The notes: generated by a model not told the origin, from the letters alone. DNA of 64,000 nucleotides from Myxococcales bacterium (GCA_903642325.1 CAHJWM010000024.1:1-64000); one strand, 5' to 3'; positions 44,254 to 53,372 are shown, counted from the stretch's first letter. Made by a program: numbers and translations.

Positions 44254-44292
44254 AAAAGCAGGAAGGCTGCTGACCCAAGCGAGTCAACAGCC
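44254..44292 (-). terminator. Terminator-like hairpin after fliC (copy 1)
   Basis: On the minus strand GGCTGTTGAC-8-base loop-GTCAGCAGCC forms a 10-bp stem with one mismatch at 44265-44292. The moderately T-rich TTCCTGCTTTT follows. It could partly terminate the abundant flagellin message before fliD. Confidence 0.55.
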
Positions 44293-44311
44293 AAGTCCTA
44301 CTTCTCGTTAC

Positions 44312-45139
44312 TCAGTGACCGATTAGGCTGAGCGCCAATTGCGGGATCTGGTTGGCTTGGGCGAGAACCGCCACGCCCGCCTGGGCTAGAACCTGGTTCC
44401 GGCTCAAGTTCGCCGTCTCGGAAGCCACGTCCACGTCACGGATGCGCGAATTTGCCGCCGTGATGTTCAACTGCATCGTCTGGATGTTGCTGGTCGCAAA
44501 ATCCATGCGATTCATGGCCGTACCGAAGTTCGAGCGGGCGGTCGAGACGTTCTGGATCGCCGTGTCGATGGTGGCGAGGGCGTTGAGCGCGCCGGTCGCG
44601 GTGCTCAGATCCGTCGCATTGCTGGTGATCGTGGTCAGCTGCACGCCGCCGAAGGTGACCTTGATTTGGTCGGAAGACACGTTGTTCAGGCCGACCTGGA
44701 ACGTGGTCGTGGCGGCGGTGGCATTGATCAACTGTTTGCCGTTGAACTTGGCCGAGCCCTGAATACGAGTCACTTCGTTTTGAAGTGACTTGAATTCCGT
44801 AGCGATGTAACCGCGGTCAGTGGAGCCTAGATCACCGTTGGATGATTGCACCGCCAGCTCACGCATACGACCCATGATGTCGTGGACGTCGCCGAGGGCA
44901 CCTTCTGCCGTTTGCGCCATCGACTGAGCATCCGACGCGTTCCGTTGAGCAACGGTGTACGAACGGATTTGCGACTTCATGGACTCGCTGATCGCGAGAC
45001 CCGCCGCGTCGTCCGCCGCGGAGTTGACGCGGTAGCCGCTGGACAACTTCTGAAAGCTGCCGGCGAGCAGCTTCTGGTTTCCGTTGAGGTTCTTTTGGGC
45101 CGAGAGTGCGGCGTAGTTGGTTTGGATATTGATAGCCAT
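44312..45139 (-). CDS. fliC: Flagellin (copy 1)
   Basis: The 275-residue flagellin has the conserved N-terminal D0/D1 helices (GSFQKLSSGYRVNSAADDAAGLAIS) and C-terminal D1/D0 helices (ANSRIRDVDVASETANLSRNQVLAQ). A short Thr/Ala-rich centre lies between them. The D2/D3 outer domains are missing, so the filament surface would be compact. Many Ser/Thr in the centre (TTITSNATDLSTATG) could be glycosylation sites for the Maf protein. The start is an ATG with AAGGAG upstream, and a strong stem-loop (45163-45186) lies in the leader. Confidence 0.95.
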   Translation of the reverse strand: MAINIQTNYAALSAQKNLNGNQKLLAGSFQKLSSGYRVNSAADDAAGLAISESMKSQIRSYTVAQRNASDAQSMAQTAEGALGDVHDIMGRMRELAVQSSNGDLGSTDRGYIATEFKSLQNEVTRIQGSAKFNGKQLINATAATTTFQVGLNNVSSDQIKVTFGGVQLTTITSNATDLSTATGALNALATIDTAIQNVSTARSNFGTAMNRMDFATSNIQTMQLNITAANSRIRDVDVASETANLSRNQVLAQAGVAVLAQANQIPQLALSLIGH

Positions 45140-45162
45140 GAGCGTGCTCCTTCTTGGAGGTT

Positions 45163-45186
45163 ACGAGGCCAGCAATGCTGGCTCGT
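45163..45186 (-). promoter_or_regulatory. Stem-loop in the fliC (copy 1) leader
   Basis: An inverted repeat pairs ACGAG and CCAGCA with TGCTGG and CTCGT (one bulged base, tight loop). It ends 23 bases before the fliC ATG, just above the ribosome binding site AAGGAG. A second short pairing, CTCC-AAGAA-GGAG, could cover the ribosome binding site. This may be a translational control element (CsrA is encoded in the same block) or a weak terminator for copy 2. Confidence 0.5.
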
Positions 45187-45353
45187 CAGGGCGTCATTGC
45201 CCGTCGCTCACCATGAACGGAGTACCCGCTCGGGCCTTGAGGGAAATCGACTCTAGGCTTCGACGCATGCGCGCCGAGGAAGGTGTGGATCGCCTACATC
45301 GCCACCTGCGCCGTTCAACCGGCGCGCGCAACCGCAGGTCTGGCGGAGTGAGC

Positions 45354-46184
45354 TTATCCTTGGAGCAATTTGAGCGCGAGCTGAGGCAACTGGTTGGCCT
45401 GGGCCAGTACGGAAACGCCGGCCTGCGAGAGGACCTGGTTCTTGCTCAGGTTGGCCGTCTCCTCCGCAACATCCACGTCGCGAATGCGTGAGTTCGCCGA
45501 GGTGATGTTCAGGCGCATGGTCTGAATCGACGAGACCGTCACGTCCAGACGATTCAAGGTCGCACCGTACTTCGCCCGGTTCGTAGAGATGGTCTGAATG
45601 GCGGCATCGATCACCGACAAGGATGCCAGCGCGTTGCCGGTGGTGGCGCCGCCGAGGCTGGTGGAGGCCGCCAAAATGGCGGTTAAATTCAGACCGCCGA
45701 AGGTCAGAGTGATCTGGTCGCTCGCCGTGTTGTTCAGACCGATCTGGAAGGTCAGGTTGCTGGCCGTGGCCGAGACCAACTGCCGCCCGTTGAAGCGCGC
45801 GGAGCCCTCGATCCGGCTCATTTCCGCCTGTAGCGACTTGAATTCGGTGTCGATGTAACCGCGATCGACCCCGGTCATGTCGCCGTTGGAAGCTTGCATC
45901 GCGAGCTCGCGCATGCGGCCGAGGATGTCGTGCATGTCGCCGAGCGAGGATTCCGCGGTCTGAGTCATCGAGATCGCGTCGTTCGCGTTTCGCTCTGCGA
46001 CAGTGTACGAGCGGATTTGCGACTTCATGCTCTCGCTGATGGCCAGGCCTGCGGCGTCATCGGCAGCGGTGTTGATGCGGTAGCCGCTGGACAGCTTTTG
46101 AAAGCTCTTGTTTACGGCCATCTGCGTGGAATTCAGCTTTTGTTGCGCGTCGAGCGCCTGAATGTTGGATTTGACGTCGATCAT
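45354..46184 (-). CDS. Flagellin (copy 2)
   Basis: The 276-residue second flagellin is clearly paralogous to copy 1 (same SFQKLSSGYRINTAADDAAGLAIS core and NSRIRDVDVAEETANLSKNQVL end). It diverges in the centre and at both termini. The Ser/Thr content of the central region (AASTSLGGATTGNALASLS) is similar. Its ATG overlaps the Maf stop codon (ATGA), so glycosyltransferase and flagellin are translationally coupled. Two flagellins often make proximal and distal filament segments, but which is which is not visible. Confidence 0.94.
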   Translation of the reverse strand: MIDVKSNIQALDAQQKLNSTQMAVNKSFQKLSSGYRINTAADDAAGLAISESMKSQIRSYTVAERNANDAISMTQTAESSLGDMHDILGRMRELAMQASNGDMTGVDRGYIDTEFKSLQAEMSRIEGSARFNGRQLVSATASNLTFQIGLNNTASDQITLTFGGLNLTAILAASTSLGGATTGNALASLSVIDAAIQTISTNRAKYGATLNRLDVTVSSIQTMRLNITSANSRIRDVDVAEETANLSKNQVLSQAGVSVLAQANQLPQLALKLLQG

Positions 46185-48136
46185 GGCAATGTTCCTTCTT
46201 CGGGTTGCGGTTGTCTAAACGGTTCGGTGAGCTCTGCGGCTTGGGTGGAGCGGGCGAGCCGTTCGGCGAGCTGGGCGAGCTCGCGCTCGACCTCCCCGGC
46301 GCAGTCTTCGATCACTCCTGCCAACGAAACCTCCAGTGAGATGGCTCGCCGCGCGCTGTCGTGGTCGTCACGCACCGTCTCGCCGGGGCCACGTTCATCG
46401 AGCACGCGATCGATCTCGGCGTGGGACCACGCGTCGACGAAGGGCATGCGAGCGACGGCCGAGCGAAGCTCGAGCTCCGCTATTTCGAGCTTCTCGAAGC
46501 CTTTGCTGATCTTGGCCGAGTCGTTGCCAACGAGCGCTTTTTGGCTGGCCTCACCGAGGCGGCGGATGCGCCGGGCCGCGTGGCGCACGACACGCGCGAG
46601 CCCGCCCTGCTCGCTGCACCAGCGGAGCAGCCGATCGGTGCTGAGTGGGGGCTGCGCTCGTTCGGCGTCCCGCCGTAAGCTCGCCGCGCTGATGTGGCGC
46701 TCGGGCAGGGTGCTGAGCAGCGCCGAAAGCGCCACTTCCTCGAAGCCGTCGATGCGCGCGCCGCCTTCCGTCGCGTTCACCAGTCGCGTTTCCGGCCGGT
46801 CCTTTGCGAGTACCCGACTCGCGGCTTCCAACCAGTCGCGGACGGCTCCAAAACCGATGGTGCTGAACACGCGGCCTTGGCCGCCCCAGGCCGTGACCAT
46901 GCGCAGCGGCTCGCGCTCTTGCATTTTGTTTGCGCCGTGGTTGTGCGCGCCTTTCAACGTCTCGCACCAGTCGTGCTCCAAGTGCTCGCCATCTGCGGCC
47001 ATACGCACGCGCGACTCCTCGTATGGGGTGCCCGGCGCATAGGCCTTGCCCTCGGTGTACGCCAGATCTTGGCCGACGAAGACGATTGGAGAGCAGCCGA
47101 GGCGCTCCGCCAGCGAGAACGCCAAGGTGGATACGCTGCCGGAGACGGGGATGCCCGGGAAACCAAGGAGACTCAGGAGCGGGCCATTCAGCTGGTGAAT
47201 GCCCTCGAAGATGGGCAAGAGCGGACCCTTGCCGACGCGTAGCGACCGCGGATGACCGCTCAGGCTAACGGCGCGCGCAACCCGGTCGATGTACGACACC
47301 CCTTCGAACAGGTGCGACACGTCGATCGACTCCATGCACGCTAGGACTTGCGGCTCGACACCGTAGCTATCGAGGGCTCGGGCGCTCGAGTTGACGGCGA
47401 AGACGATGCCCTTCTTCGCGGCCTCGGCGAGGAGTCGACCGTTCTTGCCGAGAGACGGGCCGGCACCGACGATAAACGCCGGTACACCACGATACTGCCG
47501 AGCGAGTGCCAGGAAGGTAGGGTGCTCACGGAGCAGCTCGACGTTCGCGAGCACGTCCTGTATCCAGACTCGGCTCCGCAATCGGTGTGTCGCGTCGTTG
47601 ATACCGCCGCGCTGAACCAGCTGGCCCAGCGCCTCGCGGAGGCTCTTCGCTTGCTCCGGAAAGAGCTCGGGGTATCCGGCGGTATTGACGAGAGTAACGC
47701 TTTGCTTGCCATTGGAGAGCCTCGGCCAAAGTTTATTGAGCTCATGCAGAGTGCAGACGATCGGAACCTCGGCGAGATCGCTCGGTCCGCTTTCGAAGAA
47801 GTTACGTAAGATCCCCGGGTCGGGCTCGAAGACCACGATCTTGCCCGTGCTATGGGCGCGCAGGCCGCGTACGGTGTGCCCCATGCCCAGCCCGAAGACC
47901 ACGAAGGTCATCGGGCTGCCTGCCTGCTGCGCGACACGCAGCAGCGACTCTTCGTCGAAAACAGAGCCGAGCAGACGCGTGCCGTGAGCCAATGCCGGAG
48001 TCCCATCGTCGAGCTCGATGACGCGCGCTATGGTGGGCGCCTCTTTGATCGATCTCACGACCTCGTCGGAGAACCGCGCCCGCGCCACGTTGTCGTCGAA
48101 GAATTGCGTTCTTAGTTGGGCTGAATCGAGAGACAT
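46181..48136 (-). CDS. Maf-type motility accessory factor (flagellin nonulosonate glycosyltransferase)
   Basis: The product is about 651 residues from the ATG at 48136. A TTG 11 codons upstream is possible but has no ribosome binding site. It has the MAF/DUF115 core: VPAFIVGAGPSLGKNGRLL, then VFAVNSSARALDSYGVEPQVLACMES, and SGSVSTLAFSLAERLGCSPIVFVGQDLAYTEGKAY. Maf proteins transfer CMP-activated nonulosonic acids to Ser/Thr of flagellin in the cytoplasm. Its coupling to flagellin copy 2 and the sugar operon 6-13 kb away fit this exactly. An N-terminal Rossmann part (FVVFGLGMGHTVRGL) precedes the core. Confidence 0.85.
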   Translation of the reverse strand: MSLDSAQLRTQFFDDNVARARFSDEVVRSIKEAPTIARVIELDDGTPALAHGTRLLGSVFDEESLLRVAQQAGSPMTFVVFGLGMGHTVRGLRAHSTGKIVVFEPDPGILRNFFESGPSDLAEVPIVCTLHELNKLWPRLSNGKQSVTLVNTAGYPELFPEQAKSLREALGQLVQRGGINDATHRLRSRVWIQDVLANVELLREHPTFLALARQYRGVPAFIVGAGPSLGKNGRLLAEAAKKGIVFAVNSSARALDSYGVEPQVLACMESIDVSHLFEGVSYIDRVARAVSLSGHPRSLRVGKGPLLPIFEGIHQLNGPLLSLLGFPGIPVSGSVSTLAFSLAERLGCSPIVFVGQDLAYTEGKAYAPGTPYEESRVRMAADGEHLEHDWCETLKGAHNHGANKMQEREPLRMVTAWGGQGRVFSTIGFGAVRDWLEAASRVLAKDRPETRLVNATEGGARIDGFEEVALSALLSTLPERHISAASLRRDAERAQPPLSTDRLLRWCSEQGGLARVVRHAARRIRRLGEASQKALVGNDSAKISKGFEKLEIAELELRSAVARMPFVDAWSHAEIDRVLDERGPGETVRDDHDSARRAISLEVSLAGVIEDCAGEVERELAQLAERLARSTQAAELTEPFRQPQPEEGTLP

Positions 48137-48348
48137 TGGTGTCGGCGGTTCTCGCGCCTGGACCAGCAATCCATGATTCGTGCCAAGCGAAGATCGCCGG
48201 CTTTAGCCGAGGAACCTCGCGTCTCGCCGTCTTTCGGGCCATGCCGTCGACGCGCTCGGCCGCGTTCGGCGAGCGTGTGGGGAGGGTGTCTGTACCTTGA
48301 CGACGCGCCCCGCCACTTCGTTGACGAAGTGCACCGAAAGCTCAGCGC

Positions 48349-48615
48349 TCAACCGACACGACTGTCGAGCTCGCCTGGCGAATGGACGGCGTCGCTGATC
48401 AGATCCGCGTCGGCCGCCGGCTCGACGAAGCTACTCTCGAGCGCCTCGCGATTCGCGGACTCGACGGCATCTCGCACTTCACCACGAAGGATGGCGGTGG
48501 AGGCGGGTGCCACGATTCCAATCTTCACTCCGCTCCGCGAGATATCGGAGATCATGATCTCGATATCATGCCCGATGACGATACGCTGTCCCTTGCGGCG
48601 GGTGATGATGAGCAT
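48349..48615 (-). CDS. csrA: Carbon storage/flagellin translation regulator CsrA
   Basis: The 88-residue protein has a complete CsrA core (M-L-I-I-T-R-R-K-G-Q-R-I-V-I-G, then VKIGIVAPAS.ILRGEVRDAV) followed by an acidic tail of about 30 residues beyond the usual length. CsrA binds GGA-containing leaders and blocks ribosome entry, and in several phyla it represses flagellin. It lies between flgL and the maf-fliC block, but no fliW partner is visible in the window. The 212-base gap to maf holds nothing I recognise. Confidence 0.92.
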   Translation of the reverse strand: MLIITRRKGQRIVIGHDIEIMISDISRSGVKIGIVAPASTAILRGEVRDAVESANREALESSFVEPAADADLISDAVHSPGELDSRVG

Positions 48616-48658
48616 GGCGAAGCAAACCGTGCACGCCTCGTGCCATCGGCAGAATCGC

Positions 48659-49537
48659 TCAGAACTGCTTGAAGGCCGCCAGGTCCAAAATCGTCTTCGC
48701 GACCGAGACGCTCTGTTGGAGCGAGTTGTTCAGCTGAGTCAAGGTCGAGAAAGCCGCCGCTGGGTCAGCCGCCCCGACTTCTTCGGTGCTTTTGGCGGTT
48801 TGGAGCTGCAGATTGCTGAGGATCGAGTCATTGGCGTCGAGCCGATTGACGACGACGCCAGCGGCCGCTTGCGCGTGAGTGATCTGAGCGCGAGAGGTAT
48901 CGAGATTCCCGAGCGTCGCGCTGATGGCGGTCGGGTCATTGCCGTTCAACGCGCTATACAGCGCATCCAGATCGCCCAAGACATCCCGACCGCCGGCCAC
49001 CGTGAAGGCCTTGGCGCCGCTCGCGTTCACGGCGGTGGGCGCGGAGTTGCCGATGTCGATGACGTGATTCTCGTCGTCACCACTGAACGCTCCCGCCGAC
49101 GAGAACGGCTGGCTTTGCGTCTGACTGCCGCCGAACAGGTAGCCCGTACTGCCCTTGGTATTGGCTACCCCGATCAATTGCTCGCGTATGCTTTTGATCT
49201 GTTGGGCCAGGCTCGCCCGTTCCGGCGCGCCCAGGCTGCCGTTGGCACCCTGCATGGCGAGCTCCTTGGCGTTTGCGAGCAGATCGGAGGCTTGCTGGAG
49301 GGACGATTCTGCAAGCTCGGCATCGCCGCGCACGGAGCCGATCGCGTCGCGTCGCGCCGTTGCCTGAGCTTGCGAGGCGCTGAGCCGGGCCAACTGCGCG
49401 GCCGCGATCGGATCGTCCGAAGGCAGGTTCACGCGCAACCCGGTCTGGGCCTGCTGCGCCGCCGCCGCTTGCCGCGAGCTCAGCTGCGACAAATTATTGG
49501 TGACGCTCGCGTAGCGCATATTCTCGGTGACTCTCAC
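48659..49537 (-). CDS. flgL: Hook-filament junction protein FlgL (HAP3)
   Basis: The 292-residue flagellin-like protein starts at a GTG after GGAGGTGAGCC. The N-terminal D0/D1 part MRYASVTNNLSQLSSRQ..LRVNLPSDDPIAAAQLARL and the C-terminal AAFSTLTQLNNSLQQSVSV fit FlgL. It differs from the flagellins in lacking the SSGYR(I/V)N motif. It lies directly after flgK, as usual. Confidence 0.9.
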   Translation of the reverse strand: MRVTENMRYASVTNNLSQLSSRQAAAAQQAQTGLRVNLPSDDPIAAAQLARLSASQAQATARRDAIGSVRGDAELAESSLQQASDLLANAKELAMQGANGSLGAPERASLAQQIKSIREQLIGVANTKGSTGYLFGGSQTQSQPFSSAGAFSGDDENHVIDIGNSAPTAVNASGAKAFTVAGGRDVLGDLDALYSALNGNDPTAISATLGNLDTSRAQITHAQAAAGVVVNRLDANDSILSNLQLQTAKSTEEVGAADPAAAFSTLTQLNNSLQQSVSVAKTILDLAAFKQF

Positions 49538-49574
49538 GGCTCACCTCCCACGCCAACGCCAACGCACCGGGCGT

Positions 49575-50969
49575 TCATCGACCGACCGAGTTCATCAGCT
49601 CGCCGAGCAGTGAATCGGCGACGTTGAGCACTTTGCTGGCCGCCTGGTAAGCGTTTTGATATTTGGTGAGCGCGATCATTTCCTCGTCGAGCGAGACGCC
49701 ACTCTCGGATTGGTGCATCGACTGAACCTGATTCAAAATCGCCGTCTGCGTCTCGACATCCCGCTGGCTGTTGGCGCGGGTGCTGCCGACGCTACCGACG
49801 AGGTCTCCGTAGGCCTCCGCCGCCGTGCGTGTCCCACCGACCGAGGTGAAAACGTCCGCCAGCTTGCTCAAGGCAACCGCGTTGTCCGAGCCGCCCGGGA
49901 CCGAAAACGCGCTCGCCGCTGCGGCGACTCGATCCGGTTGATTGAAGACATCGACCGAAACCTGGACGTCCCGTGCCGCTCCGGCAGAGGTGGGTCCGAC
50001 ATCGAACAGTTTGCGACCGGTGCCGCCATCTGCACCCACGCCGGCCGCGTGCTGGGTGTTGATCGCGGTGGTCGTATCGAACACGAACTGATCGAGTTTC
50101 TTCGAAACGTCGAACAAGTCGGTGTCGCGGGCTTCTTTGATGCCGCCCAATGTGCCGCCAGTGAGGTACTGCGTGATCTCCGTGCCGCTGCCGCCCGACT
50201 GGTTTGCCAAAAGCTTCAGCGAGCCGTCCGGACGTAAATCGAGCGACAGCGAACCGGCCTGCGTACCGTCGACGATGGTCGTGCCCGCCACCTGCACCAC
50301 TTGATTGCCCTGATTGTCGGTGAAAGTAGTGGTGTTGATCAGCCCGGACATGTTCAGCAGCTTCTGCGTGCGTTGATCCTTGAGATCGGCCGCATCGTTA
50401 CCCTGCATCGTTGCCTGGGCGATCTGCATGTCGAGCTTGGCTATTTCTTGGGCACGTTGGTTGACCTGGTCAATCGTTTGTTGGGCCTGGGTCTTTAGGT
50501 CGGCTTGGGCTTGCGAGATGGCGTTGCCAGTCGCATTCACGCGCTCGGTGAAAGCGGTTGCCGCCGACAGCACGTTGGCGCGCGTGGTTCCATCACTCGG
50601 GTTATTGGCCAGTGCCGAGAAGGATGAAAATAAGTTGCTCAGCGACGAGCCCAGGCCAGCGCCGCTCGTATCGTTGAACAGCGACTCGACCGAGGCCAGT
50701 GTCTGATCGCGCGAGGTGGCGGCGGAGGCCAGCCCGGTCGCGGCGTACTCGCGCCGCTCCACGAAATCGTTCGTGACGCGTTGTAGACCGGTCGCCACGA
50801 CACTGCCATTGGTCTGCGTCCCCAGGTTCTGCGTCTGAAGCAGGGCCACGCGGCGCACGTAGCCCGGCGTGCTGGCGTTCGAAATGTTCGAGCCAGTGAC
50901 AGCAAGGCCGTAGCTCTGCGCGGTGAGCGCGTCGCGCGCTACGTTGAGGAGTGAAGTGAGGCCCGCCAT
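49575..50969 (-). CDS. flgK: Hook-filament junction protein FlgK (HAP1)
   Basis: The 464-residue protein has the rod/hook-type N terminus (SYGLAVTGSNISNASTPGYVRRVALLQTQ). It contains the FlgK-specific QADLKTQAQQTIDQVNQRAQEIAKLD helix and the C-terminal motif SLDEEMIALTKYQNAYQAASKVLNVADSLLGELM. It links hook and filament with FlgL. The spacing to flgN is six bases. Confidence 0.94.
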   Translation of the reverse strand: MAGLTSLLNVARDALTAQSYGLAVTGSNISNASTPGYVRRVALLQTQNLGTQTNGSVVATGLQRVTNDFVERREYAATGLASAATSRDQTLASVESLFNDTSGAGLGSSLSNLFSSFSALANNPSDGTTRANVLSAATAFTERVNATGNAISQAQADLKTQAQQTIDQVNQRAQEIAKLDMQIAQATMQGNDAADLKDQRTQKLLNMSGLINTTTFTDNQGNQVVQVAGTTIVDGTQAGSLSLDLRPDGSLKLLANQSGGSGTEITQYLTGGTLGGIKEARDTDLFDVSKKLDQFVFDTTTAINTQHAAGVGADGGTGRKLFDVGPTSAGAARDVQVSVDVFNQPDRVAAAASAFSVPGGSDNAVALSKLADVFTSVGGTRTAAEAYGDLVGSVGSTRANSQRDVETQTAILNQVQSMHQSESGVSLDEEMIALTKYQNAYQAASKVLNVADSLLGELMNSVGR

Positions 50970-50975
50970 TTTTGC

Positions 50976-51329
50976 TCAACCCTTCCAGTTCACGCGTACG
51001 CCGTCCTGGATCGTGGCCGGGCGTTGCGAGCCGAATTGCAAAGGCGGCGCAAAGCCAACCTCGCTGAGGATGGTACGCACGGCGTCGCGAGCGTGCAGCG
51101 CGAGCAAGCGGTTTTTAAAGGCCAAACCGCGGATTCGCTCGAGCGAAGCGCGGTGTTCGGGAGCGGGGGCGTGCTCGGCCGCGAATGCTTGTAGGCGCTC
51201 ACACAGCGCAAGCTTCTGCTCCGTAATGCCGTCGAGCGCGGAACGATCGAGCTTGGTCAGCACGACACATTCTGTCTCGTGCAGCGCCTCCAGCGCCGAT
51301 AGCATTTCGGTTAGCTCACTATGTGCCAT
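50976..51329 (-). CDS. flgN: FlgN-like export chaperone for FlgK/FlgL
   Basis: The 117-residue, mostly helical, charged protein has LSALEALHETECVVLTKLDR near the N terminus. The helix pattern LERIRGLAFKNRLLALHARDAVRTIL is in line with FlgN. Sequence signals in this family are weak, so the position immediately upstream of flgK and the size carry much of the call. It ends six bases before flgK. Confidence 0.72.
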   Translation of the reverse strand: MAHSELTEMLSALEALHETECVVLTKLDRSALDGITEQKLALCERLQAFAAEHAPAPEHRASLERIRGLAFKNRLLALHARDAVRTILSEVGFAPPLQFGSQRPATIQDGVRVNWKG

Positions 51330-51395
51330 TGCCTTTACCGAACTCTCCTAAAAGAGCGGCGCGGGCTGCCTCGGCCGATACGATCGGCGCGAGAC

Positions 51396-51689
51396 TTACC
51401 CGAGCGCGCTATACAGTCGATGCGCGATGACCCTCGAATCGACCTTGAACGTGCCGTTCGAGATCTGATTCTTCACGTTCTCCACTTTGGCGTGATTGAC
51501 CGGCGCGCCCGCGTTTGCCGCCAGATCCCGAGCCTGCGACGAGATCGCCACCTCGACGGCCGAGGTGCTCGCGCCGCTCGTGCTAGGTACGGCTGCGCCG
51601 GCGGCCTCGACCGGTTTAGCCGCGCCCACTTTGGAGACTCCGCCCCGCTGATACGCGTCGAGGACCGGGTTACCAGTGATGCCTTTCAT
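51396..51689 (-). CDS. flgM: Anti-sigma-28 factor FlgM
   Basis: The product is 97 residues from the ATG at 51689, which has a strong ribosome binding site (GGAGGAGCTC). An upstream in-frame start has none. It has a disordered N-terminal half and a C-terminal helical part (KVENVKNQISNGTFKVDSRVIAHRLYSAL) matching the FlgM sigma-binding region. Its presence implies that a FliA-type sigma28 exists elsewhere in the genome. The 127-base gap to flgJ upstream holds only a weak promoter-like match that I do not call. Confidence 0.85.
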   Translation of the reverse strand: MKGITGNPVLDAYQRGGVSKVGAAKPVEAAGAAVPSTSGASTSAVEVAISSQARDLAANAGAPVNHAKVENVKNQISNGTFKVDSRVIAHRLYSALG

Positions 51690-51816
51690 GAGCTCCTCCG
51701 AACCGGATTGCTGATGAAGGAGAACTCCAACAAACAATCCTTGAAAAGAGGAACGGTAAGCATGCGGCTGACTTTAATGAAATCTGCGCTGCATCGAGGC
51801 AGCCGCATTAGGTCAA

Positions 51817-52197
51817 TCATTTCTTCGGTTTATCCATAGCCGGGGGGAAGCTCACGCCGCCGGCCGCACCGCTTCCAGAACTTTCGGGCGATGCCGCGGC
51901 TCGAAGGGCGGGGTGCGACATGGCCATACTCTGGGCGATGATATCGGCTAAGCCGAGCCCTCCCGCCTTCTGAATAGAGTCGGACAAGGTGTCGACGATC
52001 ATCGAGCCGTAGGTCTTTTCACCCGCCGAGGCCTGGGTGCCCGCCCCGGCGGCGGTGGTCTTTTCCAGCTGTTTCAACATCTGCCTGACGAAGATCGACT
52101 CGAAATCTTTGGCCGCCTTGAGCAGCTTGGGATCGGGCGCGTCCGACTTCGCCGGAGCGCTGGTATTCGCCGTGCTGAGCGCGCCGATAGGGGTCAT
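51817..52197 (-). CDS. flgJ: FlgJ-type rod-binding protein (N-terminal domain only)
   Basis: The 126-residue protein covers only the FlgJ rod-binding domain: KLLKAAKDFESIFVRQMLKQLEK and YGSMIVDTLSDSIQKAGGLGLADIIAQSM. There is no muramidase domain. The muramidase is encoded 18 kb away at 33823-34644. It overlaps the flgI stop by four bases. Confidence 0.85.
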   Translation of the reverse strand: MTPIGALSTANTSAPAKSDAPDPKLLKAAKDFESIFVRQMLKQLEKTTAAGAGTQASAGEKTYGSMIVDTLSDSIQKAGGLGLADIIAQSMAMSHPALRAAASPESSGSGAAGGVSFPPAMDKPKK

Positions 52198-53372
52198 TGC
52201 ACGATTATTTCTGCACGAAGTGCGCCAGCGCCCTTGAGTGCTTGAAGAATGCTGGCGAGCTCGCGCGGCGAGACGCCCAAGGTGGAAAGCGACTGCGCTA
52301 CGTCCGCAAGCGTGGCGGCACCCTTCACGTAGGTCAGCGCGGGGCCCTTCTCGCTGGCCTCGACCGCACTGTTTTGGACGGTCTGCGTCTGTCCGGCAGC
52401 CAGCGCGTTGGGTTGAACCACCTGCTTGTTTTCCTGAATCGAGATCGTGATGCCGCCCTGGGCGATGGCGACCGGAGACAAGTGCACGTCACCGCCGGCC
52501 ACGATCGTGCCCGTACGCTCGTTGATCACGACCCGCGCGGAGCTGACTGGGTCGACCTCCACCTCACCGAGCTTGGCCAATAGCTCGACGGGCTTGCCTT
52601 TGAGCTCTGCTGGCGCTTTCACGTCGATCGAACCTCCGTCCAGCGCGTGTGCGCTGTCCTTGCCGAAGGCCTTGTCCAGCGCCTCCACGACTTTTTGAGC
52701 GGTTCCGAAGTCGGGGCTGCGCAGGGCCAGGGTGAGCTGCTCTCTAACCCAATAGTTCGTTTTGATCTCGCGTTCGACCAACGCGCCGGTGGGTACGCGG
52801 CCCGTCGTGGTTACGTTTTCCTGAATCGAGCTGCCCGAAAAGCCCTGTGCCGAAAAGCCGCCGACTACGAGCGCGCCTTGGCCCACCGCATACGTTTTAC
52901 GATCTGCGCCGCGGAGCGGTGTCTGAACCAGGACGCCGCCACGCAAAGACTTCGCATTGCCCATGGATGACACGGTGATGTCCAAATGCGAGCCTTCGCG
53001 CACGAAGGCTGGGATCGTGGCAGTCACGATCACGGCCGCAACGTTGCGTAGGCGTGCTTGCCGGGCGTCGACTTGAATGCCGAGCCGGCGCATCAATGCG
53101 CGCAACGATTGCTGCGCGAAGGGCACGGTAATGTCGTCGCCCGTGCCGTTCAAGCCCGTCACGACGCCGTAGCCGACCAGCTGATTGTCGCGCGCCCCGA
53201 CCACGTCACACAAATCCCGCAGCTTATCGGCCCGCGCCGCGCTCTCGCCGAAGATCAAAGACAAGCCCACCGCGCATGCCGCGAGTGCGCGAACCAGCGC
53301 GGAGCGAGGAATTTTTCCAGCTAAAATAGGCTTCAAAATGGGCTCACGAAGTCTAATATTTTGGTCAGCCAA
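52194..53372 (-). CDS. flgI: Flagellar P-ring protein FlgI
   Basis: The 392-residue protein has a signal peptide (ALVRALAACAVGLSLIFGESAARA) followed by the FlgI sequence: KLRDLCDVVGARDNQLVGYGVVTGLNGTGDD, then SSMGNAKSLRGGVLVQTPLRGAD and RVVINERTGTIVAGGDVHLSPVAIAQGGITI. It assembles in the periplasm around the rod in peptidoglycan. It overlaps flgH by 40 bases if the ATG at 53372 is right. A later start inside is possible. Confidence 0.94.
   Translation of the reverse strand: MADQNIRLREPILKPILAGKIPRSALVRALAACAVGLSLIFGESAARADKLRDLCDVVGARDNQLVGYGVVTGLNGTGDDITVPFAQQSLRALMRRLGIQVDARQARLRNVAAVIVTATIPAFVREGSHLDITVSSMGNAKSLRGGVLVQTPLRGADRKTYAVGQGALVVGGFSAQGFSGSSIQENVTTTGRVPTGALVEREIKTNYWVREQLTLALRSPDFGTAQKVVEALDKAFGKDSAHALDGGSIDVKAPAELKGKPVELLAKLGEVEVDPVSSARVVINERTGTIVAGGDVHLSPVAIAQGGITISIQENKQVVQPNALAAGQTQTVQNSAVEASEKGPALTYVKGAATLADVAQSLSTLGVSPRELASILQALKGAGALRAEIIVQ

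Noticed and set aside
45198-45213. Sigma54-like match upstream of fliC copy 1
   Set aside because: The spacing is right, but only GG and GC are conserved (TGGTGA and GGGCA), with five mismatches to consensus.
51790-51805. Sigma54-like match upstream of flgM
   Set aside because: CGGCTG...ATGCA has four mismatches, and the five other sites are far better.
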